From a virus, in IMG/VR virus record IMGVR_UViG_3300006931_000022, positions 1 to 37,084 of that record: a stretch of DNA of 37,084 bases. One strand, 5' to 3'. Under the pieces are notes generated by a model. That model worked only from the letters and a program-made list of their open reading frames with translations. It did not search any database and was not told the DNA's origin. This document shows positions 23,228-30,695 of this stretch, piece by piece. A program made the position numbers and the translations under genes. The stretch's first letter is position 1; each line of letters starts with the position of its first letter.

Positions 23228-24691
23228 ATGTATTACTCTTACCGAAGTGCGATGGCGCTCGTTTTCTTAGCGCATCCGTCACTTCATACCTCTTTGCGCA
23301 AAAACTGCGCCCGATTCTCCGATAGTATTACACAATCGCTCGGAATCGATCAAATTCCCGTCCAGGCAGATGCCTATCTCCTCTTTAAGCGTGCAGCACG
23401 CCTTAAGGGCATAGAAGTCTGTATGCCACAGGACGAATTCTCCCATATCTACCGCCTTGAGCGCATGTTTAAGGCCTCCGATATTATAAAAAACCGAACC
23501 GGATTCATTCGGGGTAACTCTTCCGCCGCGATCGTACACCACCGTCTCGCTTCCTCCCTCCTCACTGCCCCTGATGCGCCCTCGGCCATCGAGCGCTGGC
23601 GGCGAGTCGATGCCGAGTCTGGCGCAGATCAGAAGTGGCAGGAGTACCAAGCGGTCTCCGAGGCTAGCTCAGCAGATATCGTGGCAATGCACAGTGCTAT
23701 CCAGGCGTCCGACGCCGTGTCTGAACACGTAGTGCTTCCCGAACTAGCGGTCAGAATCTACGGACCGTCAGCGGGTAGCCATAGGGCGTGCGACGATCGT
23801 CAGCTTGCGCAGAAACCACACCCGACAAGGACATTGGATTACTCCGCGAAGCATGGTCTCAAGGTTGAAATTCCTGCGCATAAGTTCTCACAGATCCAAG
23901 AGGTGGCACATATGAGCACACCGCTCATCGAGAACCTGAAGAATCGTAGATTCCTCACGATTAGTGGATTGCGTAACTCGAAGGTCTCCCTCCTCGTGCA
24001 TGACCACTTCGACCACGCGGTTACTTTCAAGTTGCTGCGCGACGCAGGCATTATGAAGCGGTATGAGCATTTTCTGAGCCAGGTTGGCAATCCCCAGAAT
24101 TGCGACATCCTCAGCCGCGAGGGCGAGTTGATCGCTTCCATATCGTATGACTATCGCTTCACCAGCTATCCTCGCTTCAATCAGCTCTCACTCGTGTCAT
24201 ATGATGACATCGTGAAGATGTTGCGAGCGAATCCATCCCTCTCTCCTAATCAGTCAAGCGCCTTGGCGATCTGTCAGGAGCGTTTAAATGACCCAGAATT
24301 CACGAAGCGACTGCCAGTGGTAGTAAGCGGTGTCTATACCGAAATGATGCAGCAGCGGGTGAAAAATGGGGTCATTAAGACTGTGCAGGGAAATAAGCAA
24401 GTTGATGCCTTGAGACTCACAGATCCTGAGTACCTCGCACTCATAGTTGAGACCCTCGACTGTATGTATAAGAACCGTCCCCATGTGAAGAAGCAGCTCC
24501 TAAATACACAGCTTATGGTAGAAGATGTGCTCCACCAGGCGCTCGAGGCTGATGGCATGGATCTAGTGATCACGGTATCAGGTCAGACAGTTGATGAATT
24601 TACCCGACCTTCTCGAGTTCCCGAGCATAGAGCTCGCTGGATCGAGAACAATCTGGGCGCGATATCTGACAGAAATCCTGTAATAGGATAG
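23228..24691 (+). CDS. 487-aa protein of unknown function with HxHxDH motif
   Basis: This single gene has its own promoter and a strong terminator. The ATG has only a weak ribosome site (AGAAGG 12 bp upstream); a second ATG at 23252 is possible. It has no signal peptide or membrane segment. The most striking motif is VHDHFDHA (His258, His260, Asp262, His263). This fits HxHxDH, the metal-binding signature of metallo-beta-lactamase-fold hydrolases. However, the usual N-terminal strands and Asp before it, and the later His/Asp ligands, are not obvious. The segment after it (VGNPQNCDILSREGELIASISYDYR in pieces) looks conserved in style. No family is assigned. Autonomous transcription suggests cargo, such as a defence or anti-defence gene. 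Confidence 0.7.
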   Translation: MYYSYRSAMALVFLAHPSLHTSLRKNCARFSDSITQSLGIDQIPVQADAYLLFKRAARLKGIEVCMPQDEFSHIYRLERMFKASDIIKNRTGFIRGNSSAAIVHHRLASSLLTAPDAPSAIERWRRVDAESGADQKWQEYQAVSEASSADIVAMHSAIQASDAVSEHVVLPELAVRIYGPSAGSHRACDDRQLAQKPHPTRTLDYSAKHGLKVEIPAHKFSQIQEVAHMSTPLIENLKNRRFLTISGLRNSKVSLLVHDHFDHAVTFKLLRDAGIMKRYEHFLSQVGNPQNCDILSREGELIASISYDYRFTSYPRFNQLSLVSYDDIVKMLRANPSLSPNQSSALAICQERLNDPEFTKRLPVVVSGVYTEMMQQRVKNGVIKTVQGNKQVDALRLTDPEYLALIVETLDCMYKNRPHVKKQLLNTQLMVEDVLHQALEADGMDLVITVSGQTVDEFTRPSRVPEHRARWIENNLGAISDRNPVIG

Positions 24692-24720
24692 TATATATAC
24701 GCGCTTCTGCGCTGCTTAGG

Positions 24721-24753
24721 TAAGAACCCCCGACTCAACATCGGGGGTTCTTA
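24721..24753. terminator. strong bidirectional terminator
   Basis: TAAGAACCCCCGA (24721-24733) and TCGGGGGTTCTTA (24741-24753) form a perfect 13-bp stem with a 7-nt loop. It lies between convergent genes and has T-containing sequence on both strands, so it can serve both directions. Confidence 0.85.
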
Positions 24754-24785
24754 CTGTTCTTTCCTAGAACGCACATGGTTCTATA

Positions 24786-25040
24786 CTACCAAGGACTCCA
24801 TCCTTCGTCTCTCTTCTGCTTTCTGAACTTCGGGACATACATCTCAAGAAGCCGCAGGAGTATCGGCATGATAAATATGGCGAAGAAAAGAGCCGGAAGG
24901 GTGCTCAGAGAGGTGAAGTAATGCGCTGGAAGTGGCTCATATCCAAATAGGAGTCGTACATTAGAAGTCACGATGAGCCCTAGATACCATCCAGAAATCG
25001 ATCGCGTGCTTCTTATAATGTCCGAGATGAGCTGATCCAT
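24786..25040 (-). CDS. small membrane protein in the secreted-cargo cluster
   Basis: This is an 84-aa product from the ATG at 25040, after AAGGGAA; the ATG at 25067 lacks a ribosome site and overlaps the upstream gene. Two hydrophobic segments are visible: about residues 17-34 (SGWYLGLIVTSNVRLLFG) and 46-66 (TLPALFFAIFIMPILLRLL). A basic tail (KFRKQKRDEGW) follows. It is last in a leftward set of membrane or exported proteins, 8 bp after the stop of its neighbour. It may assist or protect against that neighbour's hydrophobic product, or be a holin-like protein. No family was recognised. Confidence 0.6.
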   Translation of the reverse strand: MDQLISDIIRSTRSISGWYLGLIVTSNVRLLFGYEPLPAHYFTSLSTLPALFFAIFIMPILLRLLEMYVPKFRKQKRDEGWSPW

Positions 25041-25048
25041 GCTTTCCC

Positions 25049-25702
25049 TTATGGAAGGAATGGACATGCGGTGAACACGGCCCAGGCGCCCATAGAGGCA
25101 GATTCAATGCCTACTACTGCGCCCGCAATGCCGCCGCCTGCTGATACGGATGCAACCACTGCCCCGCCAGCCGCTGAAGCTAATCCCAATTCAGTGATAG
25201 CGGTTCCCGCTACTGCTGCACCACCAGCTACCGCTGCTGACATGCCGCCTGCGCTTAAGAGCAACGGAGTCGCTACTGCCGCAGTCGCTGGCAATACTAC
25301 CACCGTTCCCGCCGCAGCTACTACGCCACCATAGCAGAGGCTTTTTGTAAGCCAGTACGCTATAGCTCCTGCAACTGGACCGCCACCTAACCCTTGCATA
25401 TGTGATCGCAAAGCGAAGCTCCCGTCACTTAACTTAGTAACCCCGATCCGTCCCTGTTTTAGGTAGGCGCCAAGGTTGGATTTATTAATTTTACGCAACA
25501 CTGGGTCTACATCATAGGACTCAACTTTGTGGAGCGCGTCACCCTGTCGCACATGGAAGCTCATTCCATCATGTCGAAGTGTGACGGCTCCCAATTCGTG
25601 AGACGCGATGAGGTGTTTAGCACGAATTCGTGCCATCTCAGAAGCAGAAGCGCTGCTAAGAAATAAAAGAGATATCGAAAGAAAAAGGTTGTTTTTCTTC
25701 AT
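25049..25702 (-). CDS. exported protein with Gly/Ala-rich hydrophobic domain
   Basis: This is a 217-aa product from the ATG after AAGGAAAC; upstream in-frame ATGs lack a ribosome site. A clear Sec signal peptide (basic MKKNN, hydrophobic core, cut near SSASA/SEM) precedes a compact domain of about 80 residues (AKHLIASHELGAVTLRHDG). A 100-residue stretch made almost only of Gly, Ala, Val and Ser follows (GGVVAAAGTVVVLPATAAV and on), ending CPFLP. The hydrophobic half could insert in membranes and recalls the ISG12/IFI6-type glycine-alanine proteins of eukaryotes. That likeness may be compositional only. As an exported phage-encoded protein it is a candidate host-modifying factor. Confidence 0.7.
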   Translation of the reverse strand: MKKNNLFLSISLLFLSSASASEMARIRAKHLIASHELGAVTLRHDGMSFHVRQGDALHKVESYDVDPVLRKINKSNLGAYLKQGRIGVTKLSDGSFALRSHMQGLGGGPVAGAIAYWLTKSLCYGGVVAAAGTVVVLPATAAVATPLLLSAGGMSAAVAGGAAVAGTAITELGLASAAGGAVVASVSAGGGIAGAVVGIESASMGAWAVFTACPFLP

Positions 25703-25761
25703 AGAGGTTTCCTTGTTTAGGAGAGACTGCTTTTGACTGCGCACATGCGCAATCATTCGAT

Positions 25762-25789
25762 AGTGTACACCTTTTTCGATACTCGACAA
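25762..25789 (-). promoter_or_regulatory. promoter with GTGTACAC palindrome for the exported protein
   Basis: On the minus strand TTGTCG (25784-25789), a 16-bp spacer and TACACT (25762-25767). The -10 lies inside GGTGTACAC. The RHH operon promoter has the same GGTGTACA at its -10, with the same 16-bp spacing, suggesting shared control by the RHH protein. Confidence 0.5.
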
Positions 25790-25800
25790 GCCCCCAGGCC

Positions 25801-26244
25801 CTATCTACGGCCCCTTCTATCATATGAGCACCACTCTAATACCTTATCCCAAAATGACTTCCCTGGAGGAGGAACCACAGGGATATGAGGCGCATGAATA
25901 TCGCGTCGGCTAGCCTGTCGAACAACGGGCGCAGGCGATTCTCCACGAGGATAGCTTCTTAGGCCCGGCTCATCATCATTAGCCACTTGTACCCGGATCT
26001 CATTCACAAGGGTGTCCAAATCCTGATCTATCTGCTGCGCGTCAGTTTCTTCTTCATCGAGCGAAGAATCGCTGCCCAGCGAGACGGGTGAGGCATCTGG
26101 AAGTGGATAGGTAACGATGGTTATCGGTTGCTGGGGATAGGGGACAATACTGTCCCGACGCATGGCGCGTATCTTCCAGCGTGATTCATTTTCCCCTCCT
26201 GTGGCGGTCAGCACACAGAAAAGCGCTAAAAAGAAGTACTTCAT
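25801..26244 (-). CDS. exported proline-rich protein (paralogue of 26241 product)
   Basis: This is a 147-aa product. The N-terminus is a Sec signal peptide (MKYFFLALFCVLTATGG). The mature part is polar and Pro/Asp/Glu-rich, probably disordered, with RRDSIVPYPQQP near the start and IRVQVANDDEPG later. It has a short basic C-terminus (SYDRRGRR) after FWDKVLEWC. Its ATG overlaps the upstream gene's stop (ATGA), so the two are co-translated. Both share elements (R-R-x-x-x-VPY...P-x-T and a D/E-rich terminal part), which suggests duplication. Function is unknown; export and disorder suit a surface or secreted interaction protein. Confidence 0.65.
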   Translation of the reverse strand: MKYFFLALFCVLTATGGENESRWKIRAMRRDSIVPYPQQPITIVTYPLPDASPVSLGSDSSLDEEETDAQQIDQDLDTLVNEIRVQVANDDEPGLRSYPRGESPAPVVRQASRRDIHAPHIPVVPPPGKSFWDKVLEWCSYDRRGRR

Positions 26245-26789
26245 AGTGGGGCCTCATCATCTTCCGGAACGTGAGCATTTGCGTCATCATCCATCAACCT
26301 CAGGAATACACTGCGCACCACAGCTCGTGCATGTGGATCTTCTGGCGTTACTGGTCGTGGCGATGGGCTCATATCTGCCGAGTTGGGCGAGTCTGTAGGC
26401 GGAGTCATAGGTTGGTAAGAAGAATAGGGCACAACAGCAAGCCTTCTGAAGGGGGCCCGCGGCGAACCAGGTGATGGAGTGCGAGGCATTGGCCGAGGAG
26501 AGCCTTGGCCCGGCTGCATATCGATAACAGTTGGCAGGACAACGGGCGGCAATACTGGTGCGGGAAATGAGGGGAGTGGTGGTATTGGGGGAGAATTCGG
26601 CTCCAAGAGTTGTTCTTCTGCGGCCTTCCTGCGCTGTTCTTCCTGGGCCTCGCGCTCTGCCGCGATATCTTCTATGGTAATCGATCGCGTAATGAGGCGC
26701 CGCAGGGGCGATGGCCTCCGCATGTCTTCGGCAGCCTTACAGCCTAGTACTATGAGTACCCAATTTGTGTACACAAGAAGCTTTTTCAT
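26241..26789 (-). CDS. exported proline-rich protein, possible lipoprotein
   Basis: This is a 182-aa product. The N-terminus MKKLLVYTNWVLIVLGCKAAED resembles a lipoprotein signal: a hydrophobic core ends in VLGC, so Cys17 could be lipidated, though a plain signal peptide is possible. A helical charged segment (AAEREAQEEQRRKAAEEQL) is followed by a long Pro-rich, disordered region with several PxxP motifs and SPSPRP. RLAVVPYSSYQP parallels the neighbour. Codons 5-8 contain the 12-bp palindrome TTGTGTACACAA. It is the first gene of the leftward pair and is co-translated with the next gene through an ATGA overlap. Confidence 0.65.
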   Translation of the reverse strand: MKKLLVYTNWVLIVLGCKAAEDMRRPSPLRRLITRSITIEDIAAEREAQEEQRRKAAEEQLLEPNSPPIPPLPSFPAPVLPPVVLPTVIDMQPGQGSPRPMPRTPSPGSPRAPFRRLAVVPYSSYQPMTPPTDSPNSADMSPSPRPVTPEDPHARAVVRSVFLRLMDDDANAHVPEDDEAPL

Positions 26790-26858
26790 ATGCGCCTTTC
26801 TAGTATAGGGCCAGTATGTCTCTTCCAGTCTGGGAAATAAACAGGAAATAGGGAATAT

Positions 26859-27338
26859 ATGGAAGATCTTAAGGAGACGGTCGGGAAAGTTGCGCTCGAC
26901 CTTATGTCAAAAGAGCCAGAAGTTACCACCGTCATAGACCAACAGCGGGCGATGCAAGAGGACTATCTTGAAGAGCTCACTGAATGTGTCATGGAGTTCC
27001 GCAAGAAACATCCACGCGACTTCTTCGTTACCGTGCTCACCAAGAGCGAAAAGCTCATGCCTAACGTATTCCGTAACTATTTTGTTCCCCGCCTGTCCTG
27101 TCCGACCCCGAATTATGACCAAGCGGTCTATCGGTACCGACATGAAGATGAAGAGATCGAATTTATCTGGTCCATTCCCTGTCGGGAGGCCTGTTTTTAT
27201 TTAAGGGAGAATGCAGCCCATGTTTCTTCCGAGGAGCATGAGCTGCTGCAGTATGTAATCGCCTTCTCTGATGGGACGCTCTACCACTTATGTAGGCACC
27301 TCAATAGTGAATATGACGAGCAAGCTCAAGTAGTATAA
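26859..27338 (+). CDS. conserved-looking head-module protein of unknown function
   Basis: This is a 159-aa protein with AGGGAATAT before the ATG. Recognisable segments are DFFVTVLTKSEKLMPNVFRN and CPTPNYDQAVYRY, then EIEFIWSIPCREAC. Proteins with this pattern seem to sit just before the scaffold in some podoviruses, and the role is not known to me. The sequence looks globular and mixed alpha/beta without membrane segments. It starts the rightward virion operon, 10 bp before the scaffold gene. Confidence 0.65.
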   Translation: MEDLKETVGKVALDLMSKEPEVTTVIDQQRAMQEDYLEELTECVMEFRKKHPRDFFVTVLTKSEKLMPNVFRNYFVPRLSCPTPNYDQAVYRYRHEDEEIEFIWSIPCREACFYLRENAAHVSSEEHELLQYVIAFSDGTLYHLCRHLNSEYDEQAQVV

Positions 27339-27348
27339 AGGAGACTGC

Positions 27349-28074
27349 ATGATCGATAACGAGGTGATGAACACCCTCGCTCAGGAACCGCAAGAAGTTG
27401 TCGACAATCAGGAGACAACTGAGCAGGTTACAGTCCCACAGCCTGTGGAAACTGATAAAGAGAAGAATCTTCGTCTGTTGCGCGAAAAAGCGTCACGAGT
27501 TGAGAGGGAGCGAGATGAAGCCATTCGCCGACTACAGGAAATCGAAGCACGGAGTGCCCAAGCTGCTCCACAGCCTGAAGATGAGGAATTTCATATTGGA
27601 CCCGATGAGCTTGCTGAGGGCAAACACCTTGCTAAGGTTGTTAAAAAGATCAGGAAGCTCGAAGAAGAACTGAAAGGCTATCGCCAACAGGCTTCTGTAG
27701 ATACTACTGAGACACGCCTCAAGGCCCAATACCCTGACTTCGATAAAATAGTCACGAAGGAACACATTGAGACACTGCGCGATATGTACCCTGAGATTGC
27801 TCAAACTATCCATTCTTCACCAGATCTATACTCACGTGCCGCATCCGCGTACACGATTATTAAGAAGATGGGAATTTATCAGGATACTGGTGCCCTTGAA
27901 CCAGACCGAGCTCTTGCTCAGAAAAACGCGTTCAAGCCTAAGCCAACTGCGAGCATTGCTCCACAACAGGGCGATTCGCCGCTCTCTAAAGCCAATGCTT
28001 TTGCGAATGGGCTTACCCCCGAGCTTAAGGATCAGCTTATAAAAGAGATGCAAGCCGCTCGACGAGCTAACTAA
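27349..28074 (+). CDS. scaffolding protein (probable)
   Basis: This is a 241-aa acidic, highly helical protein with AAGGAG before the ATG. After an acidic Gln/Glu-rich N-terminus there is a coiled-coil region (EKNLRLLREKASRVERERDE, RLQEIEARSA). A charged middle includes KVVKKIRKLEEELKGYRQQA, and the C-terminus is basic and Ala-rich (LKDQLIKEMQAARRAN). Composition and place directly upstream of the major capsid gene are typical of phage scaffolds, which guide capsid assembly and bind the shell through a basic C-terminal helix. The identity is inferred from these traits, not from a family motif. Confidence 0.75.
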   Translation: MIDNEVMNTLAQEPQEVVDNQETTEQVTVPQPVETDKEKNLRLLREKASRVERERDEAIRRLQEIEARSAQAAPQPEDEEFHIGPDELAEGKHLAKVVKKIRKLEEELKGYRQQASVDTTETRLKAQYPDFDKIVTKEHIETLRDMYPEIAQTIHSSPDLYSRAASAYTIIKKMGIYQDTGALEPDRALAQKNAFKPKPTASIAPQQGDSPLSKANAFANGLTPELKDQLIKEMQAARRAN

Positions 28075-28087
28075 GCCTACTACACAG

Positions 28088-28123
28088 CCCTCGGTAGATC
28101 CCCCCAATTCTTTCTGCCGAGGG
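28088..28123 (+). terminator. hairpin between scaffold and capsid genes
   Basis: CCCTCGGTAG (28088-28097) pairs with CTGCCGAGGG (28114-28123) with one T-G pair. Only a weak T/A-rich stretch follows. It may act as a partial terminator or an RNA processing/stability element that gives the capsid gene a separate dose. The 220-bp gap also holds a second small stem, CACCCGG-CGTA-CTGGGTG. Confidence 0.5.
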
Positions 28124-28295
28124 TATTATATTGCCTAATTTATGTTTCTACTCCTAAGCTTTCAGTAGCGTATGGAGTGTCGCACCTCCACCCGGCGTAC
28201 TGGGTGTTCGCCAACCCGATGGTGTATAGGTCTCACCAGCCTTGGCACAAGAAGGGCCTTGCCAGCTTAGATATACTTTATTCGCAAGGATAACT

Positions 28296-29243
28296 ATGGC
28301 GATCACAACGACCAGTACGTTGCCTGCCCCAGTGCAGCAGAGCTTTAATTATAAGCTCCTCAGCGTACCAGTACCGAATATGATCCATAAAATACCTGCC
28401 ATGCTCAAAACGATGCCCCGTAATGGTGGTACAACGATGCGTATGCGTAGGTATAATCCGCTGAATACAGCAATGGTACCACTCGGAAACACAGGGGTTA
28501 CACCTCCTGCGCAAAACCTAACCGCAGTGGATATCGATGCGAAGATCAGCTTTTATGGAACCTATGTTCAAATTAACGAACAGGTAACCCTCCAGAACCA
28601 AGATCCAGTGTTGAACGAATGTGCAGCACGTCTTGGTGTTTCCCTCCGTCAGACCGAAGATCAGCTTACCCGCGACATGCTCGCAGGTACCGCTGCCTTC
28701 ATTAACTGTACGGGCGGCGTAAACGGCGATAACCCAACGGAAATTACCCGCTCCGACGTAGACACGGTTGTGCGCGCGCTGTTAAATAACAACGCCTACA
28801 CGATCATGGATAACATCGAGGGTGAGGATAAGTTCGGTACAGCGCCAGTTCGAGATGCCTATTTCGCACTCTGCTCAACGAACTTGACCGGAAACTTGGA
28901 CAACGTAGCTGGCTTCATTCAGAAGAACCAGTATCCAGCACCTATGAACGCTCTCCGTTCAGAATGGGGTGCGATAGGAAACCTACGCTTCCTTATCTCT
29001 TCAATCGGTTCTGTAACCGCTAATGCTTCGATGCTCGGCGCTAACGTATACAACATATTCTGTGTTGGTATGGAGGCATACGCCTGTATCGAACAAGACG
29101 GATACAGCGCTTCGTTCATTTATCGCCCACCTATCTACGACGGACCATTGGCCCTGAACGTATCGGTCGGCTATAAATTTGCTGAAGTTCCAAGGATCAC
29201 GAACGATCTTTGGGTATTGAACCTTCGTGCCACACTTGCTTAA
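28296..29243 (+). CDS. major capsid protein, N4-gp56 family type
   Basis: This is a 315-aa protein from the ATG after AAGGATAACT; the longer frame from 28242 has no ribosome site. The N-terminal half shows the N4-gp56-type pattern: VPVPNMIHKIPAMLKTMPRN, MRMRRYNPL, a short GVTPPAQN loop, ISFYGTYVQINEQV and NQDPVLNECAARLGVSLRQT. The fold is expected to be HK97-like. It forms the icosahedral shell around the scaffold. Length is normal for small podoviruses. It is the first gene after a long leader, followed 9 bp on by a co-expressed beta-rich protein. Confidence 0.88.
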   Translation: MAITTTSTLPAPVQQSFNYKLLSVPVPNMIHKIPAMLKTMPRNGGTTMRMRRYNPLNTAMVPLGNTGVTPPAQNLTAVDIDAKISFYGTYVQINEQVTLQNQDPVLNECAARLGVSLRQTEDQLTRDMLAGTAAFINCTGGVNGDNPTEITRSDVDTVVRALLNNNAYTIMDNIEGEDKFGTAPVRDAYFALCSTNLTGNLDNVAGFIQKNQYPAPMNALRSEWGAIGNLRFLISSIGSVTANASMLGANVYNIFCVGMEAYACIEQDGYSASFIYRPPIYDGPLALNVSVGYKFAEVPRITNDLWVLNLRATLA

Positions 29244-29252
29244 GGAGATGAC

Positions 29253-30209
29253 ATGGACGGAACAATAATTCAGCAAGGATTCTTCACGGCTAACGGCGCA
29301 GCGGTTACGCTGAATGTCCGCTCTGGCGTAGACTGGATCGAACTCATTAACTTTACCCAAATACAGGCTAACGCCGCTGACACTGGCTATGAATTCCAGT
29401 GGCAATTAGGCATGCCTAACGGTATCGGTATCGAATCTCAATCGAACGGCGCCGCGACGGCAGTTAACCTAGTCCCAACGGCTGCGAATAACTTCGTACT
29501 CGTAGATTCTTCATTGAATCCTAACGGACCAGCAGTTGCAGTTGCTGCCTCAACGAACGCTACACGCCCAGTGGTAACAGCAAACATCGCCGGACTTTCG
29601 GATGGCGACGTGGTGCGTCTTATCAATGTGCCTGGCCAGCTAAACTTGAGCGGTTACGACTTCTCAATCGATGCTGTCGGCGGCGGTACTTTCCGCCTCG
29701 CCAACACATTGGCTAACGCTCCCGGAGCAGCTGGTACTGGCGGATTCTATCGCAGAATCGCGTTTGATCCACTATTTTATCCTACCCGACGCTTCATCGT
29801 TAATATCTCACAGGCTGCACAAGCTGTGGTTACGACGAGCGTTGATCACGGATATACGGTTGGCCAAGAACTGCGTATGCACGTTCCTGCAGCCTTCGGC
29901 ATGATCGAGATGGACAATCTCGCAGTCGACGTCGTTGCAGTAACAGCAGACACGTTCACGATTAACGTAGATTCGACCGGATTCACCGCATTCAGATTCC
30001 CACTTGCAGCAGCAATACCGTTTACACCGGCGATTGTGGCTCCGCTTGGCGAAGAAGCGAATGCAGTAAACTCCGATCCTAACTTGCTCAATGATGCCAC
30101 CGTTAACACCGGCTTCATTGGTATTAAGTTAGCCGCAGGGATAGATTCTCCTGCCGGACAAAATGGTGACCTTATCTTCTGGAAAGTTGGTAAGTCATTT
30201 AACACGTAA
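29253..30209 (+). CDS. head-associated beta-rich protein with FCCH-like repeats
   Basis: This is a 318-aa protein with AAGGAG before the ATG, directly after the capsid gene. Two copies of a domain resembling the FCCH-type beta domain are visible. One is VTANIAGLSDGDVVRLINVP followed by LSGYDFSIDAVGGGTFRL. The other is VTTSVDHGYTVGQELRMHVP followed by DNLAVDVVAVTADTFTINVD. The product of 30696 contains the second type too. Position suggests capsid decoration or a neck protein. It could also help hold the capsid vertices. It has no membrane segments. Confidence 0.65.
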   Translation: MDGTIIQQGFFTANGAAVTLNVRSGVDWIELINFTQIQANAADTGYEFQWQLGMPNGIGIESQSNGAATAVNLVPTAANNFVLVDSSLNPNGPAVAVAASTNATRPVVTANIAGLSDGDVVRLINVPGQLNLSGYDFSIDAVGGGTFRLANTLANAPGAAGTGGFYRRIAFDPLFYPTRRFIVNISQAAQAVVTTSVDHGYTVGQELRMHVPAAFGMIEMDNLAVDVVAVTADTFTINVDSTGFTAFRFPLAAAIPFTPAIVAPLGEEANAVNSDPNLLNDATVNTGFIGIKLAAGIDSPAGQNGDLIFWKVGKSFNT

Positions 30210-30232
30210 TAGCAATACTACGTTTGTACATT

Positions 30233-30276
30233 CGGGAGGGAGTTTGTTTATAACGGATGGACTCTCCTCCCTCCCG
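30233..30276 (+). promoter_or_regulatory. GC-rich 10-bp hairpin upstream of the 30293 gene
   Basis: CGGGAGGGAG (30233-30242) pairs perfectly with CTCCCTCCCG (30267-30276) across a 24-nt loop. No T-run follows; the next gene's ribosome site AAAAAGGAG lies 10 bases on. It may stabilise the upstream highly expressed mRNA or attenuate read-through from the capsid genes. Confidence 0.5.
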
Positions 30277-30292
30277 TCTAAAAAGGAGAACT

Positions 30293-30694
30293 ATGTCACG
30301 AGTAACGAGAACAACCGATAAAGCAGCACGCCCTAATCTTCGCTATATGCGCGATAAGGACCGTGAGCCAGTGCGCGGTAAGTTCATCTTCCATGAAGTA
30401 CCAGGCGGACTCATGAGCTTTGTATACAAGGCCTATAAAGAGGACGAGATTGAGCGCTTCGACTTAGTTGACGGCGAGATCTACACCCTTCCTTTAGGGG
30501 TCGCTAAGCATCTGAATAAGAACTGCTGGTATCCAGTGCACGCCTATGCGATGGACGAAAACGGACGCCCTACGATGAAAATCGGACAGAAGGTGCGCCG
30601 CTGTAGCTTCCAAAGCTTAGAGTTCGTTGATATCGACGATCTTTCCGCAGTGGGAACCCCTGAAATTGTAACCGTAGAAACCGCAGGAATCTAA
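30293..30694 (+). CDS. conserved-looking head-module protein, unknown function
   Basis: This is a 133-aa protein from the ATG after AAAAAGGAGAACT. It is compact and beta-rich: VRGKFIFHEVPGGLMSFVYK, then LVDGEIYTLPLGVAKHLNKN, YPVHAYAMDENGRP and SFQSLEFVDIDDL. The pattern looks well conserved in style, and such proteins seem to lie between the capsid and neck genes of some podoviruses. A head-closure or decoration role is plausible. I know of no demonstrated function. Confidence 0.65.
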   Translation: MSRVTRTTDKAARPNLRYMRDKDREPVRGKFIFHEVPGGLMSFVYKAYKEDEIERFDLVDGEIYTLPLGVAKHLNKNCWYPVHAYAMDENGRPTMKIGQKVRRCSFQSLEFVDIDDLSAVGTPEIVTVETAGI

Positions 30695-30695
30695 G

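Noticed and set aside
25071-25334. 87-aa plus-strand Ala/Pro/Thr-rich frame
   Set aside because: Mirror of the Gly/Ala-rich exported protein on the minus strand; no ribosome site.
28130-28295. Possible tRNA-like folding before the capsid gene
   Set aside because: Some short stems are present, but there is no T-arm consensus, anticodon arm or acceptor stem.
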